Notes: a model not told the origin generated them from the letters alone. DNA of 64,000 nucleotides from Couchioplanes azureus (GCF_014648355.1 NZ_BMQY01000005.1:574018-638017); one strand, 5' to 3'; shown: positions 53,170 through 62,398, counted from the first letter of the stretch. Program-made: numbers and translations.

Positions 53170-53610
53170 TCACCAGACGGTGTCGTGCTGGTAGGAGCCG
53201 TACTTCTCCTCGCCGTTGCTCACTCGCTTCTTGGCCGGCACCCACCGGATGTAGCTGGTCGGCGTGGTGCCGCCGAGCACGGAGCGGGACACCTCGGTGC
53301 CGTCCTCGGCGACGACCCAGCCCTTGGTGAAGAGGTTGGAGTAGTTGTAGCCACCGGTCCCGGTCGGCGTACGGCTGTTGTAGATCTCGTAGTAGACGAA
53401 GGTCTTCCAGCCGTCCCCGCCGCGGTTGTCCTTGACGGTGAAGGAGTTGCGGCCCTTCTGCATGTTGTGGGTTCCGGCGTTGTACCAGACCTGTCCCACG
53501 CCGTCGGGGGTGGGGCCCCAGGAGGTAGCCGCCTGGGCCGGAGCCGCCGCCAGGCCGGTCGCAACGGCGGTGGCGGCGAGCACCGACAGGGCCCGTAGAG
53601 ATGTGCGCAT
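53170..53610 (-). CDS. Small secreted protein
   Basis: A 146-residue exported protein: signal peptide (RALSVLAATAVATGLAAAPA, cleaved after AQA) and an aromatic-rich mature domain (VGQVWYNAGTHNMQKGRNSF, FVYYEIYNSRTPTG) without Cys or known motif. The composition suggests a beta-rich extracellular protein. GGGGAA lies about five bases before the ATG. No family recognised. Confidence 0.7.
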   Translation of the reverse strand: MRTSLRALSVLAATAVATGLAAAPAQAATSWGPTPDGVGQVWYNAGTHNMQKGRNSFTVKDNRGGDGWKTFVYYEIYNSRTPTGTGGYNYSNLFTKGWVVAEDGTEVSRSVLGGTTPTSYIRWVPAKKRVSNGEEKYGSYQHDTVW

Positions 53611-53738
53611 GACAGTTCCCCGTCTCGAAATAGCACTTCTTGTTCAGGTGGTTCCCGATGGAACGCGCTGGACCATATGCGGGCTCGGCGAGAGGGCGGA
53701 ACCTCGAAGCTTCCAGGATGTCGATCTTGAAGGGGCGA

Positions 53739-54740
53739 CTATTCGCCCACCGGGCGCAGTTCGCCCGAACCGCGGGCCGTCAAGGTCGTGGGAATGGCGA
53801 TCTCGCGGGGTTCTCCATTATGACCCTCGATGCGTTCGAAGAGCGCGCAGGCCGCCGCGCGGCCCATGACGGCCGGTTCCTCGGCGACCACCGTGAGCGC
53901 CGGCTCCAGCAGGTCGGCGAGGGGCAGGTCGTCGAAGCCGACCAGGGCGACCCGCCGGTGCAGGCCCGCGCGGCGCAGCGCCCGCAGGGCACCGACGGTG
54001 AGCCGGCGCTGCGCGGCGAACAGTGCGGTCGGGGGTTCCGCGAGCGCCAACAGTGCCGCGGTGACCGCGGGCGAGCGGGACTCCCGGGCGACCGCCTCGC
54101 AGGTCGGCAGGCCGGCCTCGCGCATCGCGTCCCGGTAGCCCTGGCGGCGGCTGCGGGCGGTGGCGATCCGGGGCGCGGCGCCCAGGAAGGCGATCCGGCG
54201 ATGCCCGTGGTCGAGCAGGTGCCGGGTGGCCGCCGCGGCACCGGAGCGGTCGGTGGCCAGGACGGTGTCCGCCCGGTAACCGGCGGCCGGGCGGTGCACG
54301 AACACCACCGGCGTGCCGGGGTGCAGCTCGCGGGCGAGGTAGCCCTGGTCCGGGGCGACCGGGGCGAGGATGAGTCCGTCGGCGTGGCGGCGGGCGAAGG
54401 CGGTGGCGAGCTCCTGTTCCCGGACCGGGTCGTCGTCCAGGCTGCCGGTCAGGACGTCCACCCCGCGGGCACGGGCCTCGTCCTCGACCGCGCGGTGCAG
54501 GAGCGCCGAGAACGGGTCTCCGGAGTCGTCGAGCAGCAGGCCGATCGTCCCGGTCCGCCGGTCGTTGCGGCGCAGCAGGCTCGCCCCGAGGTTGGGGCGG
54601 TAGCCGAGCGCGGCGACGGCGGCCCGGACGCGGGCGGCCAGGGCCGGATCCACCGTGGTCTCGCCGTTGACGACGCGGGACACGGTCTTGAGGCTGACGC
54701 CCGCACGGCGGGCGACGTCGTTCATCGTGGGCCGCCCCAT
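53739..54740 (-). CDS. LacI-family transcriptional repressor
   Basis: A 333-residue regulator with a canonical LacI HTH (TMNDVARRAGVSLKTVSRVV) and hinge (ALGYRPNLGASLLR), then a sugar-binding effector domain (IGLLLDDSGDPFSALLHRAV, LVGFDDLPLADLLEP). It diverges from the sugar ABC transporter genes and very likely represses them through the palindrome at 54819-54832. GGGGGAGAG precedes the ATG. Confidence 0.9.
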   Translation of the reverse strand: MGRPTMNDVARRAGVSLKTVSRVVNGETTVDPALAARVRAAVAALGYRPNLGASLLRRNDRRTGTIGLLLDDSGDPFSALLHRAVEDEARARGVDVLTGSLDDDPVREQELATAFARRHADGLILAPVAPDQGYLARELHPGTPVVFVHRPAAGYRADTVLATDRSGAAAATRHLLDHGHRRIAFLGAAPRIATARSRRQGYRDAMREAGLPTCEAVARESRSPAVTAALLALAEPPTALFAAQRRLTVGALRALRRAGLHRRVALVGFDDLPLADLLEPALTVVAEEPAVMGRAAACALFERIEGHNGEPREIAIPTTLTARGSGELRPVGE

Positions 54741-54786
54741 CTCTCCCCCAATTGATCACCCAAGGCAACGATCCGAGCACTAATTG

Positions 54787-54832
54787 TTGACAGTCGATGC
54801 CCCGAGTCGTCTACTGCAAGACAACGTTGTCT
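54787..54832 (+). promoter_or_regulatory. Promoter and LacI operator of the sugar ABC operon
   Basis: A -35-like TTGACA (54787-54792) and a -10-like TACTGC (54812-54817) are followed by the perfect 14-bp palindrome AGACAACGTTGTCT (54819-54832), placed over the expected transcription start. A repressor bound there would block initiation; the divergent LacI gene is the natural candidate. Confidence 0.7.
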
Positions 54833-54864
54833 CTCGACTCCTGCTAAATCGATTTGGAGGAGAC

Positions 54865-55917
54865 ATGCGTGGCTCATCGCTGATCAAGAGACGCCTCACA
54901 CCCGCGGTGGCCGCCGTGACCCTGCTGCTCGGCACGGCGGCCTGTGGCGGCGACGGGGGATCGGGTGGGGACGACATCGTCGGCCTCATCACCAAGACCG
55001 ACACCAACCCCTTCTTCGTCAAGATGAAGGAGGGCGCGAAGCAGGCCGCGACGCAGCAGGGCGTGAAGCTCCAGTCGTTCGCCGGCAAGCAGGACGGCGA
55101 CAACGAGGCCCAGGTGCAGGCCATCGAGAACCTCATGTCGTCGGGGGCCAAGGGCTTCCTCATCACCCCGAACGACTCCAAGGCGATCGTCCCCTCCATC
55201 GACCGGGCCCGGCAGCAGGGCATGCTCGTCGTCGCCCTGGACACCCCCACCGATCCGGCCAGCGCCGTCGACGCCACCTTCGCCACCGACAACTACCAGG
55301 CCGGCAAGCTCATCGGGCAGTGGGCCAAGGCCAAGTTCGACGCCGGCGGCACGCCGGCGAAGATCGCCCTGCTCGACCTCAACGCCAACCAGGTGTCCGT
55401 CGACGTCCAGCGCGACCAGGGCTTCCTCGACGGCTTCGGCATCCCGGTCGGCGACGCCAACCGGATCGGCGACGAGACCGACCCGCGGATCGTCGGCCAC
55501 GACGTGACCGACGGCGCCGAGGACGGCGGGCGTACGGCCATGGAGAACCTGCTGCAGAAGGACCCGTCGATCAACCTGGTCTACACGATCAACGAGCCCG
55601 CGGCGGCCGGGGCGTACCAGGCGCTGAAGGCCGCCGGCAAGGACAAGGACGTCACCATCGTCTCGGTCGACGGCGGTTGCCCCGGCGTCGACAACGTCGC
55701 GAAGGGTGTCATCGGCGCGACCTCCATGCAGTTCCCGCTGAAGATGGCGGCGCTGGGCGTCGAGGCCGTGACCGCGTTCGCCAAGGACGGCACCAAGCCC
55801 CAGGCCACCGAGGGCAAGGACTTCGTCGACACCGGCGCCCAGTTGATCACCGACGACCCGCAGCCCGGCGTGGAGGCCAAGGACTCCGCGTGGGGCAAGC
55901 AGAACTGCTGGGGCTGA
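54865..55917 (+). CDS. Sugar ABC transporter substrate-binding lipoprotein
   Basis: A 350-residue periplasmic-binding-protein-like lipoprotein. The signal ends at LLLGTAACGGDGG (lipobox, Cys becomes acylated), then a ribose-type binding fold begins with IVGLITKTDTNPFFVKMKEG and continues with GAKGFLITPNDSKAIVPSID and VDGGCPGVDNVAKG. It captures a sugar for the permease encoded next. GGAGG lies seven bases before the ATG. Confidence 0.92.
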   Translation: MRGSSLIKRRLTPAVAAVTLLLGTAACGGDGGSGGDDIVGLITKTDTNPFFVKMKEGAKQAATQQGVKLQSFAGKQDGDNEAQVQAIENLMSSGAKGFLITPNDSKAIVPSIDRARQQGMLVVALDTPTDPASAVDATFATDNYQAGKLIGQWAKAKFDAGGTPAKIALLDLNANQVSVDVQRDQGFLDGFGIPVGDANRIGDETDPRIVGHDVTDGAEDGGRTAMENLLQKDPSINLVYTINEPAAAGAYQALKAAGKDKDVTIVSVDGGCPGVDNVAKGVIGATSMQFPLKMAALGVEAVTAFAKDGTKPQATEGKDFVDTGAQLITDDPQPGVEAKDSAWGKQNCWG

Positions 55918-55919
55918 CC

Positions 55920-56942
55920 ATGACGACCGCCACCGACAGCGCCCACGACTTCGACGTCAGCCGGCACGAGTCGCTCGGCCTGCGCATCCAGCACGTCCTG
56001 CACGGCAACCCGGTCCTCGGCCCGCTCGCCGTCCTGATCGTCGCGATCATCGCCTTCTCGCTCGTCAACACGCGGTTCTTCTCGGCCGCCAACCTGTCGC
56101 TGGTGCTGGCCCAGGTGACCGTCATCGCGACGCTCGCCCTCGGCCAGACACTGGTGATCCTCACCGCGGGCATCGACCTGGCCGCCGGCGCCATCGCGGT
56201 CTTCTCGTCGGTGCTGATGGCGAGCTTCTGCACCGACCTCGGTATGCCCGGGCTGCCGGCGCTGCTGCTGGGCTTCGCGTGCGGCACGGCCATGGGCGCC
56301 CTCAACGGCATCCTGGTGACCCGGCTCAAGCTGCCCCCGTTCATCGTCACGCTCGGCACCCTGACGATCTTCTTCTCGCTCAACTCCGTGGTCTCCAAGA
56401 GCGAGACGGTCCGCGGCTCGGACATGCCGTCGGTCATGACCTGGACGGGCACCACGATCCCGATCGGCGACTTCCGGCTGACGTACGGATCGATCATCAT
56501 GCTCGCGCTCTTCGCGTACTTCTTCTACGCGCTGCGCTCCACCGCCTGGGGCAAGCACGTGTACGCGACGGGCGACGACATCGAGGCCGCCCGGCTGGCG
56601 GGCATCCGCACCAACCGGGTGCTCTTCTCGGTCTACACGACCGCGGGCCTGCTCTACGCGATCGGCGGCTGGATCCTCATCGGCCGGTTGGCGTCGGCCA
56701 GCCCCAACGTCGGCGTCGACTACAACCTCGACTCCATCACCGCCGTCGTGCTCGGCGGCACGAGCCTCTTCGGCGGCCGGGGCGGCGTGCTCGGCACCCT
56801 GATCGGCGCCCTGATCGTGGGCGTCTTCCGCAACGGCCTCCAGCTCGCCGGCGTCGAGGTGGTGTGGCAGGGCTTCGCCATCGGCCTGCTGGTCCTCGTC
56901 GCGGTCTCCCTCGACCAGTGGATCAGGAAGGTGAAGACGTGA
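55920..56942 (+). CDS. Sugar ABC transporter permease (RbsC-like)
   Basis: A 340-residue membrane protein with about nine to ten segments and family motifs LALGQTLVILTAGIDLAAG, KLPPFIVTLGTLTIFFSLNS and AVVLGGTSLFGGRGGVLGTL. It forms the channel for the sugar bound by the preceding lipoprotein, three bases upstream. A pair of identical subunits is expected because only one permease gene is present. Confidence 0.9.
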   Translation: MTTATDSAHDFDVSRHESLGLRIQHVLHGNPVLGPLAVLIVAIIAFSLVNTRFFSAANLSLVLAQVTVIATLALGQTLVILTAGIDLAAGAIAVFSSVLMASFCTDLGMPGLPALLLGFACGTAMGALNGILVTRLKLPPFIVTLGTLTIFFSLNSVVSKSETVRGSDMPSVMTWTGTTIPIGDFRLTYGSIIMLALFAYFFYALRSTAWGKHVYATGDDIEAARLAGIRTNRVLFSVYTTAGLLYAIGGWILIGRLASASPNVGVDYNLDSITAVVLGGTSLFGGRGGVLGTLIGALIVGVFRNGLQLAGVEVVWQGFAIGLLVLVAVSLDQWIRKVKT

Positions 56943-57712
56943 CGACCCCGGTTCTCCAGGCCCGCGGTCTGACCAAGCGATACGGCCGGGTCACGGCGAT
57001 CGAGAGCGGCGATCTCGAGCTCTACCCCGGCGAGATCCTCGCGGTGATCGGCGACAACGGCGCCGGCAAGTCGAGCCTGATCAAGGCGCTGTCCGGGGCG
57101 CTGATCCCGGACAGCGGCGAGATCTACCTCGACGGGGAGCGGGTGCACTTCCGCAACCCGATGGAGGCGCGCGAGGCCGGCATCGAGACCGTGTACCAGA
57201 CCCTGGCCGTCGCGCCGGGCCTCGACATCGCCGACAACCTGTTCCTCGGGCGCGAGCAGCGCCGCACCGGCCCGCTCGGCACCGTCTTCCGGATGCTCGA
57301 CCGCGGGCACATGCGCTCGGAGGCCCGCCGGCACATGTCGGAGCTGGGCATCGGCACCCTGCAGAACATCGGCCAGGCGGTGGAGTCGCTCTCCGGCGGT
57401 CAGCGCCAGGCCGTGGCGGTCGCGCGGTCGGCCGCCTTCGGCAGCAAGGTGGTGATCCTCGACGAGCCGACGGCGGCGCTCGGCGTCAAGGAGGGCAACC
57501 GCGTCCTGCAGCTGATCCGCGACGTCCGGGACCGCGGCCTGCCGGTGATCCTGATCAGCCACAACATGCCGCACGTCTTCGAGGTGGCCGACCGCATCCA
57601 CATCCAGCGCCTGGGCCGGCGGGCAACGGTGATCAGCCCGCAGTCGCACTCCATGTCGGAGGCGGTTGCCATCATGACCGGCGCCGTCCCGCCGCCACCG
57701 CCGGTGGCCTGA
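56939..57712 (+). CDS. Sugar ABC transporter ATP-binding protein (single domain)
   Basis: A 257-residue ATPase with Walker A VIGDNGAGKSSLIKAL, signature SLSGGQRQAVAVAR, Walker B VVILDEPTAALGV and the switch His in LISHNMPHV. Unlike RbsA-type partners, which contain two ATPase domains in one chain, this protein has only one, as in FrcA-like fructose transporters; it should therefore act as a homodimer. GTG start overlaps the permease stop (GTGA). Confidence 0.9.
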   Translation: MTTPVLQARGLTKRYGRVTAIESGDLELYPGEILAVIGDNGAGKSSLIKALSGALIPDSGEIYLDGERVHFRNPMEAREAGIETVYQTLAVAPGLDIADNLFLGREQRRTGPLGTVFRMLDRGHMRSEARRHMSELGIGTLQNIGQAVESLSGGQRQAVAVARSAAFGSKVVILDEPTAALGVKEGNRVLQLIRDVRDRGLPVILISHNMPHVFEVADRIHIQRLGRRATVISPQSHSMSEAVAIMTGAVPPPPPVA

Positions 57713-57724
57713 GCCGGAACCGGA

Positions 57725-57755
57725 CGGAACGGGCCCGCCCACCGGGCCCGTTCCG
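57725..57755. terminator. Bidirectional hairpin between the ABC operon and glyA
   Basis: A perfect 13-bp stem (CGGAACGGGCCCG/CGGGCCCGTTCCG) with a 5-base loop lies between the stops of the sugar ATPase gene and glyA, which converge here. Confidence 0.75.
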
Positions 57756-57765
57756 CCGGAGCTCC

Positions 57766-59187
57766 TCAGCCCAGGTCGACGCTGGGGTAGAGCGGGAAGC
57801 CGGCGAGCAGCTCGCTGGCCTGCTTGCTCACCCGGTCCGCCACGGCGGCGTCCAGGTCGAACTTGGCCTTGGACGCGCCCGCCTTCGTCTGCGACAGGAC
57901 CGTGTGCATCAGCTCGGCGATCTGATCCATCTCCGCCGTGCCCAGGCCGCGGGTGGTCAGGGCCGGGGTACCGATCCGGATGCCGGAGGTGTACCAGGCG
58001 CCGTTCGGGTCCTGCGGGATCGAGTTGCGGTTGGTGACGATGCCGCTGTCCAGCAGCGCCTGCTCGGCCTGTCGGCCGGTCAGGCCGTACTTGTCGACGT
58101 CGACCAGCACGAGGTGGTTGTCGGTGCCGCCGCTGACCACCGTCGCGCCGCGCCTCATCAGGCCCTCGGCGAGCGCCTGGCTGTTGGCGACGATGCGCTG
58201 GGCGTAGTCGGCGAACTCGGGACGCCGGGCCTCGGCGAAGGCGATCGCCTTGGCCGCCATGACGTGGCCGAGCGGGCCGCCGAGGACCATCGGGCAGCCG
58301 CGGTCGACCTGGTCGGCGAGCTCCGGCTGGCAGAAGACCGCGCCGCCGCGCGGCCCGCGCAGGCTCTTGTGGGTCGTCGTGGTGACGATGTGGGCGTGCT
58401 CGATCGGGTTGAAGTCGCCGGTGAAGACCTTGCCCGCGACCAGGCCCGCGAAGTGCGCCATGTCGACCATGAAGGTCGCGCCCACCTCGTCGGCGATCTC
58501 GCGCATGATCCGGAAGTTCACCTTGCGGGGGTACGCCGAGTAGCCGCCGACGATGATCAGGGGCTGGAACTCGCGCGCCGACTCGCGCAGCGCGGCGTAG
58601 TCGATCTGGCCGGTGGCCGGGTCCACGCCGTAGCTGCGCTGGTCGAACATCTTGCCGGAGATGTTGGGGCGGAAGCCGTGGGTGAGGTGGCCGCCCGCGT
58701 CGAGCGACATGCCCAGCATCCGCTGGTTGCCGAAGGCCTGGCGCAGCTCGGCCCACTCGGCGTCGGTGAGGTCGTTGACGTTGCGCTTCTGCACCTTCGC
58801 CAGCGCCGGGGCCTCGACCCGGTCGGCGAGCACGGCCCAGTAGGCGACCAGGTTGGCGTCGATGCCGGAGTGCGGCTGCACGTACGCGTACGGCGCGCCG
58901 AACAGCGCCTTGGCGTGCTCGACGGCGACCGACTCGACGGTGTCGACGTTCTGGCAGCCGGCGTAGAAGCGGCGGCCGATGGTGCCCTCGGCGTACTTGT
59001 CGGAGAGCCAGTTGCCCATCGCCAGCAGCACGGCGGGGGACGCGTAGTTCTCGGACGCGATCAGCTTGAGGGACTCCCGCTGATCGTGCAGCTCCTTGGC
59101 GATCGCGTCGGCGATCCGGGGCTCGACGGCGCGCACGGCGTCCAGCGCGGCGCGGAAAGCGGTCGATTCGGCGTTGAGCTCAGACAT
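57766..59187 (-). CDS. glyA: Serine hydroxymethyltransferase
   Basis: A 473-residue PLP enzyme that interconverts serine and glycine and loads tetrahydrofolate with a one-carbon unit. Key features are LIASENYASPAVLLAMG, the PLP Lys274 in TTTTHKSLRGPRGG, and VSGGTDNHLVLVDV. It is somewhat longer than E. coli GlyA (about 417 residues), with an insert around residues 125-185, as in a subset of actinobacterial forms. A ZTP riboswitch precedes it, linking its synthesis to folate shortage. Confidence 0.95.
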   Translation of the reverse strand: MSELNAESTAFRAALDAVRAVEPRIADAIAKELHDQRESLKLIASENYASPAVLLAMGNWLSDKYAEGTIGRRFYAGCQNVDTVESVAVEHAKALFGAPYAYVQPHSGIDANLVAYWAVLADRVEAPALAKVQKRNVNDLTDAEWAELRQAFGNQRMLGMSLDAGGHLTHGFRPNISGKMFDQRSYGVDPATGQIDYAALRESAREFQPLIIVGGYSAYPRKVNFRIMREIADEVGATFMVDMAHFAGLVAGKVFTGDFNPIEHAHIVTTTTHKSLRGPRGGAVFCQPELADQVDRGCPMVLGGPLGHVMAAKAIAFAEARRPEFADYAQRIVANSQALAEGLMRRGATVVSGGTDNHLVLVDVDKYGLTGRQAEQALLDSGIVTNRNSIPQDPNGAWYTSGIRIGTPALTTRGLGTAEMDQIAELMHTVLSQTKAGASKAKFDLDAAVADRVSKQASELLAGFPLYPSVDLG

Positions 59188-59212
59188 CGGACCTCCCTAT
59201 CACAGGTGATGA

Positions 59213-59294
59213 GGCCCAGGCGCACGGCGGTCACCCCGGGTGGGTGGGACCGCTCCCCGATGGTCATCCATCTTCAACGCGCCAGTCACGGCCC
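59213..59294 (-). promoter_or_regulatory. ZTP (pfl) riboswitch upstream of glyA
   Basis: Read leftward, the leader has GGGCCGTGACTGGCG, a GATGG/CCATC hairpin, CGGGGAGCGGTC, then GACCGCC and the 3' block CGCCTGGGCC. These match the conserved parts of the pfl/ZTP motif in order and spacing. It senses ZTP, which accumulates when 10-formyl-THF is short, and glyA is a classic target. GGGCCTC at its 3' edge can pair with GAGGTCC over the Shine-Dalgarno, giving a likely translational switch. Confidence 0.85.
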
Positions 59295-59301
59295 GCCGAC
59301 G

Positions 59302-59330
59302 AGCATACCGGCGACCGGCACGAAGGTCAC
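59302..59330 (-). promoter_or_regulatory. Promoter of the glyA leader
   Basis: Leftward -35-like GTGACC (59325-59330) and -10 TATGCT (59302-59307) with a 17-base spacer place the transcription start at or just before the first conserved bases of the ZTP aptamer. Confidence 0.6.
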
Positions 59331-59354
59331 ATCCCGCGGACTGTGGGCTACCGC

Positions 59355-62318
59355 TCAGGTGATCGTGAGGTGCACCAGCTCGGCGTCGCCCGGCCGCCAG
59401 CCCTCGACCACGACCGCCACGTACCGCGCCCGGGCGCCCAGCGGGCCGTACACTCGGCCGTCCACGGAGGCCTCCAGCCGGTGCGGCCGCCGCCGGCCGC
59501 GCGTCCAGGTGAGCCGCACCTTCGCGACGGCGGTCACCGTGCCGAGGTCGACCACCATGCGCCCCGCGGCGCCCGGGCGCCAGGACGTCGCCGGGTCGCC
59601 GTCGACGGCGCGCTCCGGGGACGTCATGCCCGCGGGCAGCGGCGAGGTCGGGAAGGTCGTCCGGCCCCGGGCGAGGTCGGCGGTCGGGGTCACCGGTGCG
59701 CCCGGCACCGCCACGCCGCGGGACTTGCCGGCGGGTACGCGTACGGTCTGCGACCAGGACCCGCGGCGCAGCGTGACCACCGCCCGGCGCTTCGCCGGAG
59801 CGGTGACGGTGACGTGGTGCGAGTCCCGGACCAGAAACCGGGTGCCCGGCGGCGGCGCGCCGGCCAGGGTGAAGCGCGGCGGTTCCACCCGGGCGGTGCC
59901 GGCCTCCAGGCTGACCGTCCATTCCATTCCCCGCTTGGTGAGCACCTGCTCGCCGCGGTAGAGCGTGCGCCGGGTGGAAAGGCGGACGGTCACGTCCCGG
60001 GCCGGCGCCGCCGAGAGGTTGAAGACGCTCAGATGCCCGTCCGCGTCGCTGACCGAGAGCCCCCGGGCGACCGGCAGCGCCCGGGCGGCGGCCCGGGCGA
60101 GGTCCGTGCGGCCGCCCGCGTACCCCTCGATGAGCGGCGCCGGCGCGCGGACCTCGGCCGCCGTCACGGTGATCCGCCCGTCGCCGCCGTGGGCCACGAT
60201 CCCGGCGCGCCCGTCGATGCCGACCCAGCGCGCCGCGGTGCGGGTCTGCGGCACCTCGGCCGCGTCGGTCCAGGTCGTGCCGTCGGTCGAGGTCTGGATG
60301 GCGAACCGCTTGCCGTACGCGGCATCCCAGGCGATGCGGACGCCGGCGACCTGGACCGCCGAACCCAGGTCCACGGCGATCCAGCTGTCGGCCCGGCCGC
60401 GCTCCTCGGGCGCGACCGCCCACCGGGTGCGCGGATTGCCGTCGGTGGCGTGGCGCGAGGGGCTCCAGGGGTCGCTCGAGGAGGCGGTCGGCATCGCCCC
60501 CTGGGCCAGGTCGGCGCCGGCGACGTCGAGGACCGCGAAGGACCAGAGCGCGTAGCCGTCCGAGGTGGCCGGTTCGCGGCCGAGCATGCGCACGAACCGG
60601 GCCTTGCGCGGGGCGAACGTGATGTCGCCGATCATCTCGTCGGGCAGCTCGGCGCGGCCGCCGGCGAAGGTGAAGGTGCGCGCGCCGCCGAGCCCGGGGA
60701 CGCCCGGCATGGCGAGGGTGAACAGGGCGAGGCCACCCTCGCCGGGCAGGCCGGTGCTGGCGTAGACGACGGTGCCGGTCGGCAGCGTGGTGAAGCCCGC
60801 ATAGCCGCCGTTCACGGCGAGCACGGTCGCGGTCGCGTCGACCCCGTCGCGGTTGCTCTGATACGCCTTCGTCCAATGGCTGGCGGGCGTGACATCGGCG
60901 GGCAGGAACGCCGGGACCCGCGTGTCGACGAGCCAGTTGTCATGGTTGGGCTGCCAGAGGAACGCGACGAACCCCGGCTTGGTGACCGCCGCGGCGAAGG
61001 CGGCCGGCGACTGGTGTGCGATGAGACCGACGTCGCCGCCGAAGTCGCGGGTGCCCGCGGCGCGGCGGAAGAACTGCTCCCGGGTGACCGGCGGCACCGG
61101 CGTGGCGCGCAGCTTGTGGAAGAGATACGCGACGGCCAGCTCGGCCCGGGCCTCCGGCTCGTGTTTCTCCTCGCCGCCGAACTTCGTCAGCCGGTAGGCG
61201 GGCGCGAACCGCACGTACGGCAGCAGGCGCTCGGCGAGGTCCGCCTCGGCGCGCGCCGCGTCCCGGTCACCCAGGACCTGCGCGAGGAACGCGAGCGGGA
61301 GCACGTCGCGGCCGTACAGGTGGTAGCGGTCCGCGGCCATCGGCTGCACCGGCTCGCCCGCGTCGCTGGCCAGCAGCCGCAGGGTGCGCCAGAGCTGCTC
61401 GCCGTTGGGCTGGCGGGTCAGCGCCTCGGGCACCCGGCGGCCGGCGACCAGGAAGTGGATCGCGGCCCGGCCCGCCGTACGCCACAGCTCGGCCTGGTGC
61501 TGCGGGTCGGCGGACTTGTTCTTCTCCACGATGAACGTGTCGTGCAGGTTGTGTGCGCTGCTGAGCCGGTCGATCCGCTCGCCGTCGACCACCGCCGGGT
61601 TGGCCCGGTCGGCCTCCGGCAGCGCGCTGGCGTTGGTGGCCCAGAAGCGCAGGCGCGCCCGCCACGCCGCGGCGGATCCGGCGTCGGCGGTCCACGCGAT
61701 GCCGGGCGCGAGGGACTGCGCCAAGACGCCCATCTCCGCGAGCTTGGTGTCGCCCCGCCACTCGCCGTCGGTGCCGTGCGGGCCCCAGTCGTCGCTCGCC
61801 GGATCGTCGCCGGCGTTGAGCTGGTACGCGTACGCGGCCAGCCCCTCGGCGATGCGCTGCACGTTGCCCTGGGTGGCCGGGTCGAGATCGGTCCACAGCA
61901 GCCGCGCCGCGAGGACGAAGTAGAGCTCGATCGTGGAGTCCGCGGAGAGCCGGCGTCCCCACTCGGTGCCGCCGGCGAACCGGTTGGCCGCGGCGTAGCG
62001 CTTGATCGTCGCCACCGTCCTGGTGCGCAGGGTCGCGGCAGCGACGCCGGCGAGCCGGGAGTCGTAGTCCTTCATGCCCAGCAGGACGGCGTTGCCCAGC
62101 ACGACCGCGAAGCGGAAGTCGGCCGCCCGGTACGCATTGATCGCGGGGTCCCACTGCTCCTCGACCCAGCGGGTGTGCAGGTGCAACAGCTCCCGATAGG
62201 TCGCCGCCACGGCGCCGCCCCGGGCCGGCGCCGCCGTCGCCGGTGCCGGCGCGACCGCACCGGTCAGGCCACCGATCCCGGCCAGGGCCAGCAACCGGCG
62301 GCGAGACAGAGCGATCAC
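59355..62318 (-). CDS. Tat-secreted discoidin-domain carbohydrate-active protein
   Basis: A 987-residue exported protein. The N-terminus SRRRLLALAGIGGLTGAVAP is a twin-arginine-type signal. Residues about 40-420 are helical and resemble an (alpha/alpha)-toroid of polysaccharide-active enzymes (YRELLHLHTRWVEEQWDPAI, HNLHDTFIVEKNKS). Two F5/8 type C (discoidin) modules follow, near 610-740 (SRHATDGNPRTRWAVAPEER, SWIAVDLGSAVQVAGVRIAW) and at the C-terminus (PERAVDGDPATSWRPGAAGR). A role in binding and degrading a polysaccharide is likely; the catalytic family is not certain. GTG start with GGGGAGG five bases upstream. Confidence 0.72.
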   Translation of the reverse strand: MIALSRRRLLALAGIGGLTGAVAPAPATAAPARGGAVAATYRELLHLHTRWVEEQWDPAINAYRAADFRFAVVLGNAVLLGMKDYDSRLAGVAAATLRTRTVATIKRYAAANRFAGGTEWGRRLSADSTIELYFVLAARLLWTDLDPATQGNVQRIAEGLAAYAYQLNAGDDPASDDWGPHGTDGEWRGDTKLAEMGVLAQSLAPGIAWTADAGSAAAWRARLRFWATNASALPEADRANPAVVDGERIDRLSSAHNLHDTFIVEKNKSADPQHQAELWRTAGRAAIHFLVAGRRVPEALTRQPNGEQLWRTLRLLASDAGEPVQPMAADRYHLYGRDVLPLAFLAQVLGDRDAARAEADLAERLLPYVRFAPAYRLTKFGGEEKHEPEARAELAVAYLFHKLRATPVPPVTREQFFRRAAGTRDFGGDVGLIAHQSPAAFAAAVTKPGFVAFLWQPNHDNWLVDTRVPAFLPADVTPASHWTKAYQSNRDGVDATATVLAVNGGYAGFTTLPTGTVVYASTGLPGEGGLALFTLAMPGVPGLGGARTFTFAGGRAELPDEMIGDITFAPRKARFVRMLGREPATSDGYALWSFAVLDVAGADLAQGAMPTASSSDPWSPSRHATDGNPRTRWAVAPEERGRADSWIAVDLGSAVQVAGVRIAWDAAYGKRFAIQTSTDGTTWTDAAEVPQTRTAARWVGIDGRAGIVAHGGDGRITVTAAEVRAPAPLIEGYAGGRTDLARAAARALPVARGLSVSDADGHLSVFNLSAAPARDVTVRLSTRRTLYRGEQVLTKRGMEWTVSLEAGTARVEPPRFTLAGAPPPGTRFLVRDSHHVTVTAPAKRRAVVTLRRGSWSQTVRVPAGKSRGVAVPGAPVTPTADLARGRTTFPTSPLPAGMTSPERAVDGDPATSWRPGAAGRMVVDLGTVTAVAKVRLTWTRGRRRPHRLEASVDGRVYGPLGARARYVAVVVEGWRPGDAELVHLTIT

Positions 62319-62398
62319 GGAGCCTCCCCGGCGGAACGAACGGCCTGCCTACCATTCGCTTCGATGCCGAGGGCTGTCAAATCCGCTGGTTCGAAGTT

